From Chryseobacterium taklimakanense (lineage in GTDB: Bacteria > Bacteroidota > Bacteroidia > Flavobacteriales > Weeksellaceae): a stretch of DNA of 64,000 nucleotides. Position 1 is the first letter of the stretch. Each line of letters begins with the position of its first letter. Shown in pieces: positions 56,472 to 64,000 of the stretch. The position numbers and the translations under genes are program-made. The DNA lies in NCBI RefSeq assembly GCF_900187185.1, contig NZ_LT906465.1:1984001-2048000 (forward strand), in the 5' to 3' direction. A model generated the notes under the pieces. It was not told the DNA's origin and ran no database searches. It saw only the letters and a list, made by a program, of their open reading frames with translations.

Positions 56472-58097
56472 TTATTTCTGTTTGAGTTCTTCAAGAACTT
56501 TTTTCAGTTGAAGTTTCTGCTGATCACTCATTTTTATCCATTGAAAACCATCCTTGATATCGTCACTAATTTTTTGAGGGAAAATGCCGGCGTCATAATC
56601 TTCCTGCAAAAATTGTGGGGAGATTGCTGGCAAAGGCGTGTCAAAACTGAACGGGTATCCCTCCGCAACATTAAATCTCAAATTACCAATCTGGTATGTC
56701 TTATATCTTTCGAGCTTGAAATGTGAAGGTTTAATAATCTGAGACTTTTGAAAACCCAGCATAAAGTTCCCCAACCTGAAACTTGGAACCAGAGTTTTTA
56801 AAACCGTTGGAAATGAAAGAAACAAAAAGGCTGTTAAGCTGAGTGTTGTAAAGAATATTACTGCCGTTTTTCTGCTGATCTTCTCATAAAACAGGATGAA
56901 GGCACTCACAAAAAAAACATCAATAAAAAACCGGTATTGGGCAGAGAAAAGCAGCACGACAAAGCTTTTTATCAGGATGGAAACCAACAGAGAAGTGTAA
57001 ATTCTTTTCTTTTTTAAAAAGCAGAAAACTGTAAAAATGATAAGGGTCGCAATGAAAAGTATATGAATTTTGGATTTGAGACCTTTTATTGAAAACCAAT
57101 TTTTCACATAATCCCAAAACGTGAATTTGCTGATTTCTTCTGCAGAATACTGCATATCGTAAGTCTTCTGGATTGCAATTTCTGATGATATTCTTAAAAT
57201 TTCTTTATTGGGCATCCAGCTTAATCCCATACTGCCAATTTGCACCGGAAAGACAGGATAGCCGAAAGTCCACAGATTTTTAATAACAAAAACAATTAAT
57301 AACAAAAACCCGGGAATCAGTGCTTTTATACTTCCTTTTAATTCCAATAAAATATAAAGAAAAGTAAAAATCGGAACCCAAATCATCGTCGGTTTTATTG
57401 CAAAAACGAATGTTGACAGTACAAATAATAAAGCCCGGTTTTTGTTTGCCGCGAATATTTCATTCAAAATCATCAATGAAAAAATAATTACCGCTAAATC
57501 TGGGCTTGGTGATTGTGCGAAGAAAAATAAAACCGGAATGAAAATTAAATGGATCCAGCTTTTACGCTCAATGCTATAAATCAGGTAAACAATCAAAAGT
57601 ATGGCATTCATTCTGAGGAAAATGTCTGAGAACGATGAGAATCCTGCCTGAAATATATGCCAAACCGACATCTGCCCCAAGAGTAAATCTAAATTCGAAA
57701 TCCCCTTAACGAGTCCAAACTCACTGATCCATTTTATTGTAGGAACATAATACCCAAAATGATCCAGAATGAATGGATAAAAGGAACCTGCAAATAGTAT
57801 AATAAATAGACCGGCGAGAAATAAGTGGTTATATGAAACCATTAGATCCCAGTATTTCAGGTAATCTTTAAAGTAAAAAAAAGCTGCTGTTCCCAAAAAG
57901 AGTATGGGCACTTCAACATAAATATTGATGGGGCCGAAAAATGAAAACGCTGTAAAAGCTGTCGCCAGAACCGTCATCGAAATCAAAATCCGCAGGGAAA
58001 TAAATTCATTTCTTATCTTGAACAGTTTTTCGCTTATCGAGCCGATTCCGGAAAAGGCTGCCAACAGTAGAATGGCAGTAAATAAGAGATACAGCAT
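56472..58097 (-). CDS. polytopic membrane protein, unknown function
   Basis: 541 aa with about 12 hydrophobic segments spread over the first ~430 residues and a soluble C-terminal part (YKTYQIGNLRFNVAEGYPFS, then KMSDQQKLQLKKVLEELKQK). The layout and the loop after the second to fourth spans are reminiscent of GT-C-type glycosyltransferases or LIC_10190-type proteins, but I see no convincing catalytic motif. The ATG at 58097 is only 4 bases from the terminator hairpin of the upstream gene; a TTG at 58124 lies inside that hairpin. How it is transcribed is unclear. Confidence 0.75.
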   Translation of the reverse strand: MLYLLFTAILLLAAFSGIGSISEKLFKIRNEFISLRILISMTVLATAFTAFSFFGPINIYVEVPILFLGTAAFFYFKDYLKYWDLMVSYNHLFLAGLFIILFAGSFYPFILDHFGYYVPTIKWISEFGLVKGISNLDLLLGQMSVWHIFQAGFSSFSDIFLRMNAILLIVYLIYSIERKSWIHLIFIPVLFFFAQSPSPDLAVIIFSLMILNEIFAANKNRALLFVLSTFVFAIKPTMIWVPIFTFLYILLELKGSIKALIPGFLLLIVFVIKNLWTFGYPVFPVQIGSMGLSWMPNKEILRISSEIAIQKTYDMQYSAEEISKFTFWDYVKNWFSIKGLKSKIHILFIATLIIFTVFCFLKKKRIYTSLLVSILIKSFVVLLFSAQYRFFIDVFFVSAFILFYEKISRKTAVIFFTTLSLTAFLFLSFPTVLKTLVPSFRLGNFMLGFQKSQIIKPSHFKLERYKTYQIGNLRFNVAEGYPFSFDTPLPAISPQFLQEDYDAGIFPQKISDDIKDGFQWIKMSDQQKLQLKKVLEELKQK

Positions 58098-58101
58098 AAA
58101 A

Positions 58102-58129
58102 AAAGATTGCTTAAAAATAAGCAATCTTT
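58102..58129 (-). terminator. terminator after the glycine-zipper lipoprotein gene
   Basis: A perfect 12-bp stem (58102-58113 and 58118-58129). On the minus strand seven Ts follow and abut the ATG of the next gene at 58097. Confidence 0.85.
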
Positions 58130-58150
58130 CTTATATATTTCAGTACAAGT

Positions 58151-58717
58151 TTACTGAACTCTACCGTCTCTTCTATCCTGTGATCTACCAATTGTATAAC
58201 CGGTTGCACCACCGATAATACCACCGATCACTGCGCCAGCACCTCTGTTTTTCTTGTTGATGATCGCACCTGCGGCGGCACCACCTACGGTACCGATAAT
58301 AGTACCTTTTGCTGCTTTACTCATACCTTGTCTTTGCTGAGTCTGTGGCGCTGAATATGTACCTGAACTGGTTCCTGCATTAGATCCTGCTGAGCTGCTC
58401 GCGTAAGTTCTTGAGCTTGATTTTCTTGCGGGAGCATCTCTGTAAACAGTTCTTTCAACCACTCTTTCTCTTACCGGAGCAGCAGCTGCTACAGCGGCAC
58501 GTTGATTGGCCTGTTCTACCTTGGCAATACTGTCCTTAGCTCTTTCGAATGCAATTTTTTCCTTTTCAATCGCTAATTTTTGCCTCTCAATTTCTAACTG
58601 CCTTGCCTGGTACTCCATTTTTTCCTGCTCCAAAGTTTTCGTAGCAACAGCTTCTTCTTTTTTACAGGCTGTCAGCATAAGTACTGACGCGGCTCCTGCT
58701 AAAATTATATTTTTCAT
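58151..58717 (-). CDS. glycine-zipper lipoprotein
   Basis: 188 aa. Signal with lipobox LMLTAC (Cys18, followed by KKEE). A charged coiled-coil stretch (about 30-75, LEIERQKLAIEKEKIAFERAKD), a Ser/Thr/Ala-rich linker, and a C-terminal glycine-zipper pair (GTIIGTVGGAAAGAII; AGAVIGGIIGGATGYTIG). Such proteins insert into or line the outer membrane; function unknown. Single gene with a strong terminator. Confidence 0.85.
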   Translation of the reverse strand: MKNIILAGAASVLMLTACKKEEAVATKTLEQEKMEYQARQLEIERQKLAIEKEKIAFERAKDSIAKVEQANQRAAVAAAAPVRERVVERTVYRDAPARKSSSRTYASSSAGSNAGTSSGTYSAPQTQQRQGMSKAAKGTIIGTVGGAAAGAIINKKNRGAGAVIGGIIGGATGYTIGRSQDRRDGRVQ

Positions 58718-58870
58718 AATACGTTTCTTAGAGATTAAATTAGTTTGCTTTTTCTATGTGGTATGTGACAAGTAAGAAGCCAAACCAATGTTAAAGAAAT
58801 GTTAAAGTGGCTAAAAAGTGTTAAAATAAAAATGCAACTTCCTATGAAATAGAAAATTGCATCACTGAAG

Positions 58871-58944
58871 TGGAGGTACCTAGCGGATTCGAACCGCTGT
58901 AGATGGTGTTGCAGACCACTGCCTAACCACTCGGCCAAAGTACC
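58871..58944 (-). tRNA. tRNA-Cys (anticodon GCA)
   Basis: A complete cloverleaf on the minus strand: acceptor GGTACTT pairing with AGGTACC, anticodon loop CTGCAAC with GCA at positions 34-36, T-loop GGTTCGAATCC, discriminator U73 typical of tRNA-Cys, and encoded CCA. 74 nt with CCA. Confidence 0.97.
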
Positions 58945-59029
58945 ATTTGTTTTGGTCTGCGAATTTAATCAAATTTTTTTAATTAGGATATATCAAGTTT
59001 ATAAATTTTTTTTGAAGCGCTATCATTAC

Positions 59030-59037
59030 TATCTTTG
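59030..59037 (+). promoter_or_regulatory. -7 promoter element (TATCTTTG) of the ribBA-like gene
   Basis: A consensus -7 box, 19 bases before the ATG at 59057. Confidence 0.6.
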
Positions 59038-59056
59038 CGGAAATTTAAAAGTAAGA

Positions 59057-60178
59057 ATGTCAGACATTAAACTCAATACCATTCCCGAGGCAATTGAAGA
59101 TCTGCGGAATGGAAAAATCATCATTGTAGTAGATGATGAAGACCGTGAAAACGAAGGCGATTTTCTCTCAGCAGCAGAACTCACAACTCCTGAAATCATT
59201 AATTTTATGACCATCCATGGGCGTGGTTTGATTTGTACACCACTTCCTGAAAAGCGTTGTGATGAACTTGGCCTCGACATTATGGTGACCAGAAGCAGCG
59301 ATCCTAAGGAAACTGCTTTCACCATTTCTGTAGATTTGTTGGGCGAGGGCGTATCTACAGGAATTTCTGCCAGCGACAGGGCAAAAACGATTCTTGCTTT
59401 GATGAATGACAATACCAAGCCGAGCGATTTTATGCGTCCCGGACATATTTTTCCGCTGCGTGCAAGAAAAGGCGGCGTCTTGAAAAGAGCGGGCCACACT
59501 GAAGCTGCCATAGATCTCACCAAATTAGCCGGATTGAAGGAGGGCGGAGTAATCTGCGAAATTATGAATGATGACGGAACGATGGCGCGCTTACCACAAT
59601 TGGCAGAACTGGCAAAAAAACATGATTTAAAAATCGTTTCTATTGAAGATCTCATTCAGTACCAACTGCAAAAAGGAAATTTAATTGAAAGAATTGAGGA
59701 GCGCCAGGTGAAAACACATTATGGGGATTTTGATTTCTATGCTTTTAGGGAAACAAGTACAGATCAGATTCATTTTGCTTTCACAAAAGGAAACTGGTCT
59801 CCGGATGAGCCGGTCTTGGTGCGTGTACAGGCTTCAAATTCTTACTTTGATGTGTTAAGCCGATTCATTAGTGGTGAAAAGCCTTTGCTTGAAAAAGTCA
59901 CACAAATGATTAATGAGGAAGGGAAAGGCGCGCTGATCTTCATCAATAATGTTTCTAATAACGAAAACACTATGCGGAAGCTCCAGCAGTTTCTTAATTA
60001 TCAGGACGGGCAGGAGAAACGACCGACTTTAGCCTATAACTTCCGTGATTATGGAATCGGAACGCAAATCCTTAAAAATCTGGGGATCAACAAATTCCGG
60101 GTTATTACGCAAAATCCTGGTCTGAAGCCGCTGGTAGGGGGCTACGGTGTTGAGGTTACGGAAATGGTGGAGTTGTAA
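59057..60178 (+). CDS. ribB: 3,4-dihydroxy-2-butanone-4-phosphate synthase with degenerate GTP cyclohydrolase II domain
   Basis: 373 aa, RibBA layout. The N-terminal half (1-200) is an intact RibB: DDEDRENEGDFLSAAE, GRGLICTPL, FTISVDLLGEGVSTGISASDRA and RPGHIFPLRARKGGVLKRAGHTEAAIDL. It makes the butanone precursor of riboflavin. The C-terminal half keeps the RibA outline (THYGDFDFYAF, PTLAYNFRDYGIGTQILKNLG, TQNPGL) but lacks the zinc cysteines of CLTGD..GS.RCDCG (here VQASNSYFDVLSRF) and the GRGIGL segment (here FINNVSNNEN). GTP cyclohydrolase II activity is therefore unlikely. The start at 59057 gives the family N-terminus; the frame extends 35 codons further upstream, across the promoter. 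Confidence 0.93.
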   Translation: MSDIKLNTIPEAIEDLRNGKIIIVVDDEDRENEGDFLSAAELTTPEIINFMTIHGRGLICTPLPEKRCDELGLDIMVTRSSDPKETAFTISVDLLGEGVSTGISASDRAKTILALMNDNTKPSDFMRPGHIFPLRARKGGVLKRAGHTEAAIDLTKLAGLKEGGVICEIMNDDGTMARLPQLAELAKKHDLKIVSIEDLIQYQLQKGNLIERIEERQVKTHYGDFDFYAFRETSTDQIHFAFTKGNWSPDEPVLVRVQASNSYFDVLSRFISGEKPLLEKVTQMINEEGKGALIFINNVSNNENTMRKLQQFLNYQDGQEKRPTLAYNFRDYGIGTQILKNLGINKFRVITQNPGLKPLVGGYGVEVTEMVEL

Positions 60179-60215
60179 ATCTCATACTTTGAAAAGAAAA
60201 AATTGGCTTGAATTT

Positions 60216-61163
60216 TCAGGCCATTTTTATTTCATCAAAATTTCTGAAACCGTTCAGAAAATCTTTTACATTCATTCTTTTCTTTCCTTCGAGCTGTACT
60301 TCCTGCGGCTCATAGAAACCGTCTTCAGTGTAGATTCTAAAATTATTTTTTGAAATTTCAAGAGTTCCAACTTCATTTTTATGTAGCTCCAAAGTGTATT
60401 TTCCAGAGAAAATTTTTAATGATTTTTGTTCTTCACCAATATTTAAAACTGTAAAAGCACAAGGGTAAGGTGACATTCCTCTTATGAAATTGTGGATGCT
60501 TTCAGAGTTATTATCCCATTTAATTTTTGTATCTTCTTTGAAGATTTTAAAAGCATTTTTGGGCTCATCAACTTGCGGCTGAGGTTTTTCCTCAATGGAG
60601 TTCTCCGCTAATCCGTTCAGTGTTTTTACTACCAGTTCCGCGCCTAAGACCATAAGCTTGTCGTGCAAAGTCCCGGCATTGTCTTCTGGTAAAATTTCTA
60701 TTTCGTTTTGTAAAAGAATATTTCCTTCATCAATTTTTTCATTAATGAAAAAGGTGGTTGCTCCGGTTCTATTTTCACCATTGATGATTGCAAAATTAAT
60801 TGGCGCCGCACCGCGATAATCGGGAAGGAGAGAGGCATGAAGATTGAATGTCCCGAGCGCAGGCATCTCAAAAAGAACCCTCGGCATCATCCTGAAGGCC
60901 ACAACTACAAACACATCGGCATCAAGATTTTTCAGTTCCTCTAAAAATTGGCGATTTCTTAACTTCTCGGGTTGAAAAACAGGAAGTTTTTGGGATTCAG
61001 CATATATCTTAACCGGTGACTGATTGATTTTTTGTCCGCGGCCGCTCGCTTTATCTGCAACGGTTACTACACCAACGACTTCGTGTTGAGAATTGTGGAT
61101 GGCTTCGAGTGAGGTTCTGGCAAATTCTGGAGTGCCGAAGAATACGACTTTCAATGGTTTCAT
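60216..61163 (-). CDS. fmt: methionyl-tRNA formyltransferase
   Basis: Formylates initiator Met-tRNA; 315 aa, full length. N-terminal VVFFGTPEFARTSLEAI and the catalytic NLHASLLPDYRGAAPINFAIINGE with GATTFFINEKIDEGNILL, then the C-terminal OB-like domain. A full promoter (TTTG, 20 bases, TATCTTTG) lies within the 38-base gap to recQ, with 4 bases to the ATG, so it can be transcribed independently of recQ as a leaderless mRNA. Confidence 0.96.
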   Translation of the reverse strand: MKPLKVVFFGTPEFARTSLEAIHNSQHEVVGVVTVADKASGRGQKINQSPVKIYAESQKLPVFQPEKLRNRQFLEELKNLDADVFVVVAFRMMPRVLFEMPALGTFNLHASLLPDYRGAAPINFAIINGENRTGATTFFINEKIDEGNILLQNEIEILPEDNAGTLHDKLMVLGAELVVKTLNGLAENSIEEKPQPQVDEPKNAFKIFKEDTKIKWDNNSESIHNFIRGMSPYPCAFTVLNIGEEQKSLKIFSGKYTLELHKNEVGTLEISKNNFRIYTEDGFYEPQEVQLEGKKRMNVKDFLNGFRNFDEIKMA

Positions 61164-61167
61164 TTCG

Positions 61168-61199
61168 CAAAGATATTTTTAACTTTTGTAAAAGTCAAA
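61168..61199 (-). promoter_or_regulatory. flavobacterial promoter of fmt
   Basis: On the minus strand TTTG (61199-61196), 20 bases, TATCTTTG (61175-61168): a full consensus. The ATG follows after 4 bases. The -33 box begins 2 bases after the recQ stop. Confidence 0.8.
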
Positions 61200-61201
61200 T
61201 T

Positions 61202-63103
61202 CTAAGCCAGCGCGTAGGTACGGAAATTGAGCATTTTCACGCGTCCGGAATCTAATAGGTCTATAAGGTTTTCAAGGATTTTTTCTTTCTTATGGAAGCT
61301 AAGCTGCACTGCAATTTCTTCCAAAGATGAGGGTTGCTTTTCTAAAACTGTGACGATATCCCGCGAAACACTGCTGCCAAAAATACTTTCCGTATTTCTT
61401 TTGCAAACGTGGCATTGGCCGCAGTTTTTAATGTTTTTTTCATCAAAATAGGAGAGGATAAGCTTCATCTTACAATACCGTTCATCCTTTGTGAAGAACT
61501 TCATTTCCTCCCATTTCTGGATTTTGTTTTTCTGAATCTGTTCAAAAAGAATCCAATATTTGCCGGAGATCAGGCGGTCATTCCGGTGTTTTAAAAATTT
61601 TATACTTGAAAGTGAACCGTCGATATATTCGAGATAACTTTGCTTTTGAAGATCCTTTATACTTTCCTTCAACTGTTGAATGTCCGCCCCTATTTTTGCT
61701 GCTAATGCGACCTCACTGAAATGAACTTTATGGCTGGAAAGCCCTGCGATATTTCGCAGCAAAAGTTCGATAAGGTAAGACTCTTTTCTTGGCAACAAAT
61801 CAATTTCCTCCGGTTTGATCTTTAGTTCCAGCGTCGAGAGGCTCTTGTATTCATTGTGGAAAATGAGTTCCTGATTGTGAAGGAAATTCAGGACATTTTT
61901 AATTTTTGGTGTGGAGTATTTTGTAAATCTTTTCACACGGTCAATATGAAGCTGGAACGTTTGCTCGGGCAACTCGCCGTCAGCCACCTGAAAGGCAGAA
62001 TAGATGTATGAAACGATTGCTGTGAATTCTTTTTTAGTCGGAATTTGGTTTGCGAGAATCTGATCAAAATTATTGAGTTCCTGCTGATTCCAAAACATAA
62101 ATGCAAAGCTTTGATGACCGTTTCTGCCGGCACGTCCAATTTCCTGGTAATAATTCTCGATGGAAGCGGAAGGTGAAAAATGAATTACAAACCTTACATT
62201 ATCTTTATCGATGCCCATTCCGAAAGCATTTGTGGAGACCAAAACATTACTTTGCGAGTTGATCCATTTTTTCTGTTTGGCCATCTTTTCTTTTGGAGAA
62301 ATTCCGGCATGGAAAAAATCAACATTGCTGATTCCTTTGGAGCTTAAAAAATAAGTCAGTTCTTCAGCTTCTTTTCTGGTCCGGGTGTAAATGATTCCTG
62401 ATTTTTGATTAAGCCTTAGGATATCATATATCCGTTGATATTTATCTGAAATTTCTTCAATGACAATATTGAGGTTGTTCCGCCGGAAACTTTTCTGAAA
62501 CACATTTGGGTTTTTTAATCCAAGTTTGCTTTGAATTTCGGTAAGAACTTTAAGTGTTGCTGTTGCAGTAAGTGCAAGGCACGGCACATCTTTAAACTGT
62601 TCCTTGAAAGTTTTGATATTTTGGTAACTTGGACGGAAGTCCTGTCCCCATTCTGATATACAGTGTGCCTCATCCACTGCTATGAAAGAAATTTCAACTT
62701 CTTCAATATTTTGCAAAAACTGAGCGTTTGCCAGCCTTTCTGGAGATACATACAGAAGTTTTGTCAAGCCGTCCTTGCAATTATTGAATATGGTTTCTGC
62801 TTCTGCTTCTTCCAGTTCAGAGGAAAGAAACTCAGCCTCAATTCCCCTTTTTTTCAGCTGGCTGACCTGATCCCGCATTAAAGCAACCAAAGGCGAAATT
62901 ACAATACACGTACCCTGTTGAATGAGGGCAGGTAACTGATAGCAGAGGGATTTTCCAGCTCCCGTTGGAAGCAGAGCTAAAGTGTCTTTACAGGAAATTA
63001 TTGAATTAATGATATCCTCCTGGCTGTCACGAAAAGAATCGTACCCCCAAAAATATTTCAGGGTTTCATATTTCAATTTTTCAAATTCTTTCGTGGATAT
63101 CAT
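61202..63103 (-). CDS. recQ: RecQ-family ATP-dependent DNA helicase
   Basis: 633 aa. SF2 helicase core (LLPTGAGKSLCYQLPAL; AVDEAHCISEWGQDFRPSY; ALTATAT; STNAFGMGIDKDNVRFVIH; YYQEIGRAGRNG), then a zinc-binding RQC region (CKMKLILSYFDE...CGQCHVC) and a C-terminal segment (SSLEEIAVQLSFHKKEKILENL). No HRDC domain is evident. Unwinds DNA during recombination and repair. A TATTTTTA box ends 4 bases before the ATG. Confidence 0.93.
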   Translation of the reverse strand: MISTKEFEKLKYETLKYFWGYDSFRDSQEDIINSIISCKDTLALLPTGAGKSLCYQLPALIQQGTCIVISPLVALMRDQVSQLKKRGIEAEFLSSELEEAEAETIFNNCKDGLTKLLYVSPERLANAQFLQNIEEVEISFIAVDEAHCISEWGQDFRPSYQNIKTFKEQFKDVPCLALTATATLKVLTEIQSKLGLKNPNVFQKSFRRNNLNIVIEEISDKYQRIYDILRLNQKSGIIYTRTRKEAEELTYFLSSKGISNVDFFHAGISPKEKMAKQKKWINSQSNVLVSTNAFGMGIDKDNVRFVIHFSPSASIENYYQEIGRAGRNGHQSFAFMFWNQQELNNFDQILANQIPTKKEFTAIVSYIYSAFQVADGELPEQTFQLHIDRVKRFTKYSTPKIKNVLNFLHNQELIFHNEYKSLSTLELKIKPEEIDLLPRKESYLIELLLRNIAGLSSHKVHFSEVALAAKIGADIQQLKESIKDLQKQSYLEYIDGSLSSIKFLKHRNDRLISGKYWILFEQIQKNKIQKWEEMKFFTKDERYCKMKLILSYFDEKNIKNCGQCHVCKRNTESIFGSSVSRDIVTVLEKQPSSLEEIAVQLSFHKKEKILENLIDLLDSGRVKMLNFRTYALA

Positions 63104-63120
63104 AAAGTAAAAATAACAAA

Positions 63121-63145
63121 AAAGCCACGCACTGCGTGACTTTTC
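63121..63145 (-). terminator. terminator after the second OmpA-family gene
   Basis: Hairpin AAAAGTCACGC...GCGTGGCTTTT on the minus strand (63121-63145, one G-T pair), followed by a T run. Confidence 0.8.
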
Positions 63146-63166
63146 TTATATAAATAATTTATTGAA

Positions 63167-64000
63167 TTATCTTGCTTCGAAGTAAACTCTTCTGTTAGCT
63201 CTGTTCTTCCATTCAGGACATTTAGTAGCAGGATCACACTCTGGATATTTAAGGTCTTTTTCACCTCTACCTACAGCGTTTAATTTAGAACCTTCTACAC
63301 CATTCTGGATTAGATAATTCTTAACATTGTTAGCTCTTCTTTGAGACAGGTTCATGTTATAAGCGTCGGAAGCTCTGGTATCAGTACCACCAACTACGTT
63401 ATAAGATCCTCCTGAAGAATTGATATAGTTTGCAGCGTTGTTAAGGATTGGAGTGTTAGAAGGTAAAATTCTGTCTGAATCCAAGTCAAACTCAATGCCT
63501 TCAAGTACTCTTGTGTTATCATTTACAAGACCTTGTCCTGTAGGGCAGCCGTTGTTTTCAACCGGTCCCGGAACAGTAACACACTTATCGTAAAGGTCGA
63601 TCACGCCGTCAAGGTCAGTATCAAGAGCTACACCAGCACCGTCAACTCTTGCTCCTGCAGGAGTATCAAGTTGTCTGTCCCAATCGTCGCAAACACCGTC
63701 ATTATCTCCGTCACCTTTCTTACAAACTTCGATATCCTGATTTCTTTGCTCAAGAACGTCAAGTTTATAGTAGATTTCCTGTAGTGGGTCATGCCACATT
63801 AGGTGAGACTGGTGTTTTCCAAGTTTTAATGAAAGACCTAGAGTTGCATTGAAGAAGTTATCAGAAATCTGGTCTTCTCTCAGGTTGTAACCAGTTTGTC
63901 CTGCACCTGCACCATCAAACTCATCATCACCAGTTACTACATACATTAATCTACCTTCAAGATCTAATCTTCTGCTGATTTGATATTTTAGACCGGCACC
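63167..64000 (-). CDS. OmpA family outer-membrane protein (5' end outside the window)
   Basis: The frame is open to the right edge (first visible residues GAGLKYQISRRLDLEGRLMY). 277 residues are visible: the end of a beta-barrel, a short coiled stretch (YKLDVLEQRNQDIEVCKKGD), one or two thrombospondin type 3 repeats (DGDNDGVCDDWDRQLDTPAG; DTDLDGVIDLYDKC) and a C-terminal OmpA domain (EFDLDSDRILPSN, NMNLSQRRANNVKNYL, GRGEKDLKYPECD). It anchors the envelope to peptidoglycan. Related to, but divergent from, the protein at 21380. Confidence 0.93.
   Translation of the reverse strand, partial: GAGLKYQISRRLDLEGRLMYVVTGDDEFDGAGAGQTGYNLREDQISDNFFNATLGLSLKLGKHQSHLMWHDPLQEIYYKLDVLEQRNQDIEVCKKGDGDNDGVCDDWDRQLDTPAGARVDGAGVALDTDLDGVIDLYDKCVTVPGPVENNGCPTGQGLVNDNTRVLEGIEFDLDSDRILPSNTPILNNAANYINSSGGSYNVVGGTDTRASDAYNMNLSQRRANNVKNYLIQNGVEGSKLNAVGRGEKDLKYPECDPATKCPEWKNRANRRVYFEAR

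Noticed and set aside
59029-59655. 208-residue minus-strand frame opposite ribB
   Set aside because: Ser/Arg/Pro-rich shadow of the conserved RibB coding frame.

Overview
The window is a contiguous chromosomal segment from a member of the Bacteroidota, most likely the Flavobacteriia family Weeksellaceae (Chryseobacterium, Kaistella or a close relative). The evidence is low GC, absence of Shine-Dalgarno sequences, many flavobacterial-type promoters (TAnnTTTG at -7, TTTG at -33), a type IX secretion plug protein, ribosomal protein bTHX, OmpA proteins with thrombospondin type 3 repeats, lipoproteins starting Cys-Lys-Lys-Glu, and a duplicated-N-domain Nfu protein. The genus is inference from protein character and gene order. 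There is no phage, insertion sequence, CRISPR array or integron.

Layout. 1-5.6 kb: end of the ribosomal alpha operon (rpsD, rpoA, rplQ), a lipoprotein, enolase and citrate synthase. 5.7-13.5 kb: an AAE-type transporter, aspS, a secreted nuclease, bTHX, and two guanidino-group-modifying enzymes (an arginine-deiminase relative and CtlX) separated by an oppositely oriented cutC with a REP-like element and a possible decayed reading frame beside it. 13.6-24.5 kb: a TonB-dependent receptor with a structured leader, the recJ-nadD-DUF3817 operon, an ABC-F ATPase, smpB, an OmpA protein, a YebC factor, a small GNAT and OsmC. 24.7-27.3 kb: a GH63-type glucosidase. 27.7-37.8 kb: a methionine block headed by a SAM-I riboswitch (metX, an ACT-homoserine dehydrogenase, metZ, the MetH homocysteine domain, a desaturase, the rest of MetH, metF). 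37.8-49 kb: housekeeping genes (yicC, gmk, nadA, folB), a Pif1-like helicase, a YihY/BrkB protein, a gamma carbonic anhydrase and an Nfu protein. 49-58.7 kb: ferrochelatase, T9SS plug, several thioredoxin-fold proteins, miaA, aroC, a polytopic membrane protein and a glycine-zipper lipoprotein. 58.9-64 kb: tRNA-Cys, a RibBA-like protein with a degenerate RibA half, fmt, recQ and a second OmpA protein cut by the window edge.

How the genes work together. The methionine block covers acylation of homoserine, sulfur incorporation, homocysteine methylation and supply of 5-methyl-THF, and is probably shut down by SAM through the riboswitch. The rest is mostly core metabolism, translation, DNA repair, redox and envelope functions in short transcription units separated by clear intrinsic terminators.

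Most notable signals: promoter-to-start distances that fall in two groups, about 19 nt and about 4-5 nt, the latter implying leaderless mRNAs; a SAM-I riboswitch with an outer helix running into a U-tract; a MetH split by a desaturase gene; an ABC-F protein with one ATP site degenerate on both sides; a RibBA homolog without RibA zinc ligands; a ferrochelatase whose only visible start precedes a 7-bp tandem repeat; and a receptor leader with a terminator-like hairpin and a dyad operator. I see no obviously new multi-gene system.
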